DNA from: Candidatus Nitronauta litoralis
Lineage (GTDB): Bacteria; Nitrospinota; Nitrospinia; Nitrospinales; Nitrospinaceae
Assembly (NCBI GenBank): GCA_015698285.1
Contig: CP048685.1
Span: 2,480,001 to 2,544,000 of the forward strand
Direction: 5' to 3'
DNA length: 64,000 nt
Part shown: positions 60,148 to 64,000 of the stretch, piece by piece
How positions within the stretch are numbered: position 1 is the stretch's first letter
How the letters are laid out: every line of letters begins with the position of its first letter
Notes under the pieces: generated by a model
What the model was told of the DNA's origin: nothing
Databases searched by the model: none
Seen by the model: the letters and a program-made list of their open reading frames with translations, nothing else
Translations under genes and position numbers: made by a program

Positions 60148-60441
60148 ATGGCTTCAATGGATGACGAATTTCGTCACGAATCTCTTCAAGATACAGAATC
60201 CATTCGTAACTACCTTCAAGCCCTCCTGGATGGTTTTGAAAATGGACGGATTTTGTTTGGTACCCGCAAAAAAAAATTAATCCTTGAGCCCAACGGGTTG
60301 TTAAACCTTGCCGTTAAGGCACGACGAAAAAATAAGGAAGTAAGGATTTCAGTGAAAATTAACTGGAAAGAAGAAAAAGACGGCAAAGATGCAGGAAAAG
60401 ACCTGCTTGAAATCAAGCCCGGTAAAAAGAAGAACCGGTAA
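60148..60441 (+). CDS. Amphi-Trp domain protein
   Basis: 97 residues from the ATG behind GAGGG. It reads as an amphipathic-Trp (amphi-Trp) domain: RHESLQDTESIRNYLQALLD, then RKKKLILEPNGLLNLAVKAR, RISVKINWKEE. The C-terminus is lysine-rich. Amphi-Trp domain proteins are known mostly from GAK-type cassettes with HprK-like kinases and ATP-grasp enzymes, which is what follows. Molecular role unknown; perhaps the substrate or a scaffold of the cassette. Confidence 0.75.
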   Translation: MASMDDEFRHESLQDTESIRNYLQALLDGFENGRILFGTRKKKLILEPNGLLNLAVKARRKNKEVRISVKINWKEEKDGKDAGKDLLEIKPGKKKNR

Positions 60442-60456
60442 AAATTGAGATAACCT

Positions 60457-62127
60457 ATGCAAAAAACTGAAATTGAAAAAAGCGGCATTTTATCCAATCA
60501 AGGAATTGACCGTAATTTTAAAACATTGATCTTGGAAGTTCAAAAACAGGTCCAAAATACACGCGAGGTTCTTGATCAGCCTGATGGCAAACGGAAAAAT
60601 AAGATTCTTTCCCGCGATGACTATATCGATAATTTAAAAAGCCTGATTGAAAACAAGTGTTTCTACAGCAATCTCAAAGGTAATCTTGAAAAACGGGATG
60701 TTGATCTGATCCGGGCTATTAATATTATTACTTCAAACCTGGAGCATATTGCCGACTATTCGGTCAATATTATTTCACAACTGCATTATTTGGACGATCC
60801 ACTTTTTTTGCATAATTTCGAATACAAGCCTTTGTTCGACGAAGTGACCGGGGCATTGAAGCTTGTTGAAAAATCTCTTCGAAAGCGCGACATAAACCAG
60901 GCCTTTAAAATCTGCAGGTCCGAGCAAACGATCGATAGTCTTTTTGCAATGCAATTTAAAAAAATAATGGATGATCTCCGCAAGGGGCGAAACATTGAAA
61001 ACCTGGTCACAACCCTTTTTATACTGCGTTACCTGGAACGGATGGGAGACCAGATGTTGAATATTGGCGAAGCCATTATCTTCGCAGGTGTCGGTGAAAA
61101 ACTCAAAATCAGCCACATAGAAGCCCTTGAGGATTCCATGGAAGGTATCGATATCCACGGGCCCATCACCAATCTCAGTATTGAATCATTTCTTGAGACC
61201 AAATCTGGTTGCAGAATAAACAGAATTCAGGGGCCGGAAACTGCGGACCAGGAAACAGGGGTTATATTCAAGGAAGGCCAGATCGACAAACTCGAACAGG
61301 AAAACAAAAATATCAGGCTGTGGGAAAAAATCAAACCCGGGTTGCCTCCCCGGGTGTTTGGGTTTAACAAAAATGGGAAATCAGCTTCCATACTTCTTGA
61401 ATTTCTAAACGGGACAACACTTCAAAAAGCACTTTTGGAATCCAATCGTGGATTACTGGACAAAGCCATGAACCAGTTGACAGAGGATCTGGAAGACCTC
61501 TGGTTAAAATCTAAAAACCCCCAACCAGTGCAGGCAAATTTCATAAATCAAACAAGTCAACGAATAGAAGATATTTTCCATACGCACCCGGATTTTAAGC
61601 TGCTTGAAAAACAAATTGGAAGCCACCGCACATTGTCTCTTCCCGCTCTTCTTGAACAAACCCAAAAGATTGAGGAAGAAATTGGAGGGGCTCCATTTTC
61701 CGTATTGATCCACGGTGATTTTAATATAGACAATGTTTTGTTTAATGAGGCCGATAGCACAATTCATTTTATTGACCTTCATCGGTCCAAACCGCAGGAT
61801 TACGTTCAGGATATCTCAGTATTCATTCTGTCAAACTTCAGGTTGCCTGTATTTGTTAACCGAATTCGTAAAAACATTAACAACATGACGTTAAGGATGT
61901 TTTGCTTTGGCAGGAATTTTGCCAAAAAACAGAAAGATCCAACCTATGAGGCCAGGTTGGCACTAGGTTTGATTCGTTCCTTTACAACTTCAACCCGGTT
62001 TGAATTCAATAAGGAATTTGCCTCCACCATGCTGTTAAGAGCAGTGTACTTGATGGAAAAATTAATGGGTTTTAGAGGAAAACCCTGGGCTCAGTTCCGG
62101 CTTCCTCAAGAGGTTCTTTCATATTGA
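60457..62127 (+). CDS. PhoU-like and APH-type kinase fusion protein
   Basis: 556 residues. The N-terminal 210 are all-helical and PhoU-like (NLEKRDVDLIRAINIITSNL, FILRYLERMGDQMLNIGEAI). From about 240 on is an aminoglycoside-phosphotransferase/choline-kinase-like domain: the catalytic loop HGDFNIDN has H419, D421 and N426, with FIDLHRS as the metal-binding segment. It could phosphorylate a small molecule. No resistance function is implied. The PhoU half suggests phosphate-linked or protein-partner control. Overlaps or nearly abuts the next gene. Confidence 0.75.
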   Translation: MQKTEIEKSGILSNQGIDRNFKTLILEVQKQVQNTREVLDQPDGKRKNKILSRDDYIDNLKSLIENKCFYSNLKGNLEKRDVDLIRAINIITSNLEHIADYSVNIISQLHYLDDPLFLHNFEYKPLFDEVTGALKLVEKSLRKRDINQAFKICRSEQTIDSLFAMQFKKIMDDLRKGRNIENLVTTLFILRYLERMGDQMLNIGEAIIFAGVGEKLKISHIEALEDSMEGIDIHGPITNLSIESFLETKSGCRINRIQGPETADQETGVIFKEGQIDKLEQENKNIRLWEKIKPGLPPRVFGFNKNGKSASILLEFLNGTTLQKALLESNRGLLDKAMNQLTEDLEDLWLKSKNPQPVQANFINQTSQRIEDIFHTHPDFKLLEKQIGSHRTLSLPALLEQTQKIEEEIGGAPFSVLIHGDFNIDNVLFNEADSTIHFIDLHRSKPQDYVQDISVFILSNFRLPVFVNRIRKNINNMTLRMFCFGRNFAKKQKDPTYEARLALGLIRSFTTSTRFEFNKEFASTMLLRAVYLMEKLMGFRGKPWAQFRLPQEVLSY

Positions 62128-62141
62128 AGGGAAACAGTATT

Positions 62142-63044
62142 ATGCAAAAAAAATACTCACCCAAAATCGGGGTTATTGGAATTTCGGGGATGTGGTCTTC
62201 TGACCATCTGGCGGATGTAATCCAGGGAAAAACCGGGTTTCGAATGGTAATCAATATGGAAGAGGTTCTTTTCGATATGGAACAGGGCACCGTCACCTTC
62301 CAGGGGCAAAGCCTTCTCGATCTTGATGCTTTAATTATTAAAAAACTTGGAGCTGAATACACACCTGATTTACTTAGCAGGCTTGAAGTCCTGAGATATG
62401 TTGAAGACTGTGGTGTTCAAATTTTCTCCAGACCCGAAAGCATTAATAAGGTACTGGACCGACTCAGTTGCACCAACCAGTTGTTTCGCTCAGATATACC
62501 AATTCCATCTACAGTGGTAACAGAAAGCATGGAATTGGCCGAACAAACTGCCAGAAGCATGGGCAAATGTATTTTGAAGCCCCTTTACACCTCCAAAGCC
62601 AGGGGTATGGTTGTGCTGGATGAAAATAATAATATTCGTGAAAAGCTGGAAGCCTACCGTACTTCAGGAAACAGAACTTTTTATCTGCAAAAGTGGATTC
62701 AGATACCAGGGAAAGATCTGGGAATCGTTTTTCTGGGGGGAAACTATCTGGCAACTTATGCCCGCGTTGCTAATGCGGACTCCTGGAATACGACTACCCG
62801 ATCTGGAGGTCACTATGAACCTTATACACCCAACCCTGAAATAATAGAATTGGCTAAAAAGGCTCAGGAACCGTTCGAACTGGATTTCACTTGTGTTGAT
62901 CTGGTTGAAGCACCTGAAGGGCCCCGTATCTTCGAAGTTTCTGCCTTTGGAGGATTCAAGGGATTAAAAGATGCCCATGGAATTGATGCAGCAGAACTTT
63001 ATGTTGACCATGTCCTGGAGGGTTTGCGTCATGGAAAAAATTGA
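62142..63044 (+). CDS. ATP-grasp enzyme of the GAK-like cluster
   Basis: 300 residues from the ATG preceded by GAAGGG; a TTG at 62124 in frame overlaps the end of the previous gene. The RimK-like ATP-grasp fold shows in KCILKPLYTSKARGMVVLDE, FYLQKWIQIPGKDLGIVFLG, TTTRSGGHYEPYTP and the C-terminal metal-binding FEVSAFGGFKGLKDAHGI. ATP-grasp enzymes make acyl-phosphate-activated carboxylate-amine or thiol bonds. The gene overlaps the HprK-like gene by 14 bp. Confidence 0.8.
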   Translation: MQKKYSPKIGVIGISGMWSSDHLADVIQGKTGFRMVINMEEVLFDMEQGTVTFQGQSLLDLDALIIKKLGAEYTPDLLSRLEVLRYVEDCGVQIFSRPESINKVLDRLSCTNQLFRSDIPIPSTVVTESMELAEQTARSMGKCILKPLYTSKARGMVVLDENNNIREKLEAYRTSGNRTFYLQKWIQIPGKDLGIVFLGGNYLATYARVANADSWNTTTRSGGHYEPYTPNPEIIELAKKAQEPFELDFTCVDLVEAPEGPRIFEVSAFGGFKGLKDAHGIDAAELYVDHVLEGLRHGKN

Positions 63045-64000
63045 GTACACCGCGATGGAAATTGCTGAAATTTACAAGAATATGCATAACTTTCCCCATG
63101 AATTGAACCTTAAATTCGGAGATTGCCGTATTCGGGTAAAAACCAACTCCGAGCCACTTTGCGACCACCTCATTCGCTATTTTCAGGATTTCCAGGCTGA
63201 TGAGCTTTCAACTCCTGATATTGAAATTACTGCAGTAGAGACGGAAATTCAGGGTTTCAATGTTGATTTTGAGACCCGTCAACCCGAACCAGGGAAAAGA
63301 AAAATAAAAGAAGAATATTTTGATTTTATTGATGGACGGATTGTTCGCAAGCGACTGACGGGAATGTGCTTCATTTTTGGGAAAGAGTTGAATCTGGCGG
63401 TAGGTCCTTGCTTTAAAAACGACAATCAGGTGATAAATTTTATAAACAACCGATTTATTGAATGGATGCTCAAAAAGGAAATGCTTCTGGCTCATTGCGC
63501 CGGAGTTTCCAAAAATGGCAAAGGTATCGCAATGGCTGGGTTTTCCGGAATGGGGAAATCCACCCTGGCCCTTCATCTAATGAGCCGAGGATTTAATTTT
63601 ATAAGCAACGACCGGCTCCTGTTGGAGCAAAAGGATGGACGGATTAACATGTGGGGGGTTCCCAAATTACCACGCATAAACCCAGGGACAGCCCTGAACA
63701 ACCCAGACCTGCAAACCATTTTGTCACCCTCTGAAAAAAGCAAAGTGGAAAAAATGGATCCCAATAAACTTTGGCACCTGGAACAGAAATACGATGTTTA
63801 TATCGATCAGTGCTATGGATCCAATCGTTTTGAATTACACGCGCCCATAAACCTGATTGTAATCCTGAACTGGGATCATGAATATAAGGATCCTGTTTTT
63901 AATCGTGTAGATCTTTGGAGTCGACGCGATCTACTACCAGCTTTAATGAAAAGTCCCGGGCTTTTCTTTTTGCCAGATTCTGGAAAAAAATCTGATTTTT
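63031..64000 (+). CDS. HprK-related kinase (type B of GAK cassettes), 3' end outside window
   Basis: Starts at the ATG behind GGAGGG, inside the end of the ATP-grasp gene, and runs off the window end (323 codons seen, no stop). The HprK-like P-loop GFSGMGKS is at 170-177, preceded by HCAGVSKNGKGIAMA and followed by LHLMSRGFNFISNDRLLL with the conserved Asp. Unlike HPr kinase of Firmicutes there is no PTS gene nearby. By position and motif it fits the HprK-related kinase B group of GAK-type cassettes, with unknown target. Confidence 0.75.
   Translation, partial: MEKIEYTAMEIAEIYKNMHNFPHELNLKFGDCRIRVKTNSEPLCDHLIRYFQDFQADELSTPDIEITAVETEIQGFNVDFETRQPEPGKRKIKEEYFDFIDGRIVRKRLTGMCFIFGKELNLAVGPCFKNDNQVINFINNRFIEWMLKKEMLLAHCAGVSKNGKGIAMAGFSGMGKSTLALHLMSRGFNFISNDRLLLEQKDGRINMWGVPKLPRINPGTALNNPDLQTILSPSEKSKVEKMDPNKLWHLEQKYDVYIDQCYGSNRFELHAPINLIVILNWDHEYKDPVFNRVDLWSRRDLLPALMKSPGLFFLPDSGKKSDF

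Overview
The window reads as a chromosome segment of a Gram-negative, probably marine chemolithoautotroph with moderate GC. The best overall fit is a Nitrospinota (Nitrospina-like) nitrite oxidiser or a close relative. That is inferred from the combination seen here: a DabA (DUF2309) inorganic-carbon uptake locus with Mrp-type antiporter subunits, tandem HzsA-like dihaem proteins, several exported formylglycine-generating-enzyme-fold proteins beside a cytochrome c, and a HprK-like/ATP-grasp 'GAK'-type cassette. No rRNA or tRNA gene, CRISPR array, phage or transposase gene was seen, and taxonomy cannot be settled from this window alone.

Layout. 1-300: the last codons of an HtrA/DegP-like protease followed by two strong terminators. 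313-6791 (minus strand): a run of small exported proteins (DoxX-like, Sel1, TPR, lipoprotein, a protein with a repeated WESFRGWS motif, a cytochrome c) and three FGE-fold proteins. It is read away from a divergent B12-binding MerR (CarH/LitR-like) regulator at 6929, with matching TTTGTCAAA repeats in the shared promoter region. A DUF523/DUF1722 (YbgA-like) gene follows the regulator. 8870-12826 (minus): leuCD, a membrane-anchored FGE-fold protein and an exported LRR protein with a His-rich N-terminus. 13095-16551 (plus): a radical SAM/SPASM enzyme, a DASS transporter, a rhodanese and a small unknown protein. 16799-21026 (minus): a HbpS/GlcG-like protein, an ankyrin protein, AroDE and a LON-domain protein, separated by dispersed repeats.

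21212-26499 (plus): an unknown 469-residue protein, a glutaredoxin, a lysine 2,3-aminomutase-like enzyme, a solitary ModA-like binding protein and an alginate-export-type outer membrane barrel. 26502-29274: a PAS/sigma-54 activator divergent from a DsrE-like and a flavin-split-barrel gene. The latter pair has a GG-N10-GC sigma-54 promoter and upstream palindromes. 29707-30096: a guanidine-II (mini-ykkC) riboswitch and the gdx/sugE exporter. 30791-36869: two tandem HzsA-like proteins, then a Fur-family regulator on the other strand. 38166-46150: a two-partner-secretion locus (TpsB, FecR-domain protein, TpsA) with a CHASE2 adenylate cyclase.

46566-57335: DabA, then Mrp-type subunits in the order E, F, G, D/E, B, C, D, followed by NuoL-like and NuoM-like proteins; probably a pH- or ion-coupled bicarbonate/CO2 uptake machine. 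57391-58554: a small unknown protein and an MtfA-like metallopeptidase. 58748 to the window end: a compact cluster of a PHP-domain protein, an amphi-Trp protein, a PhoU-APH kinase fusion, an ATP-grasp enzyme and a HprK-like kinase (cut by the window end). Its biochemical role is not known to me, and it is the best candidate for an undescribed system.
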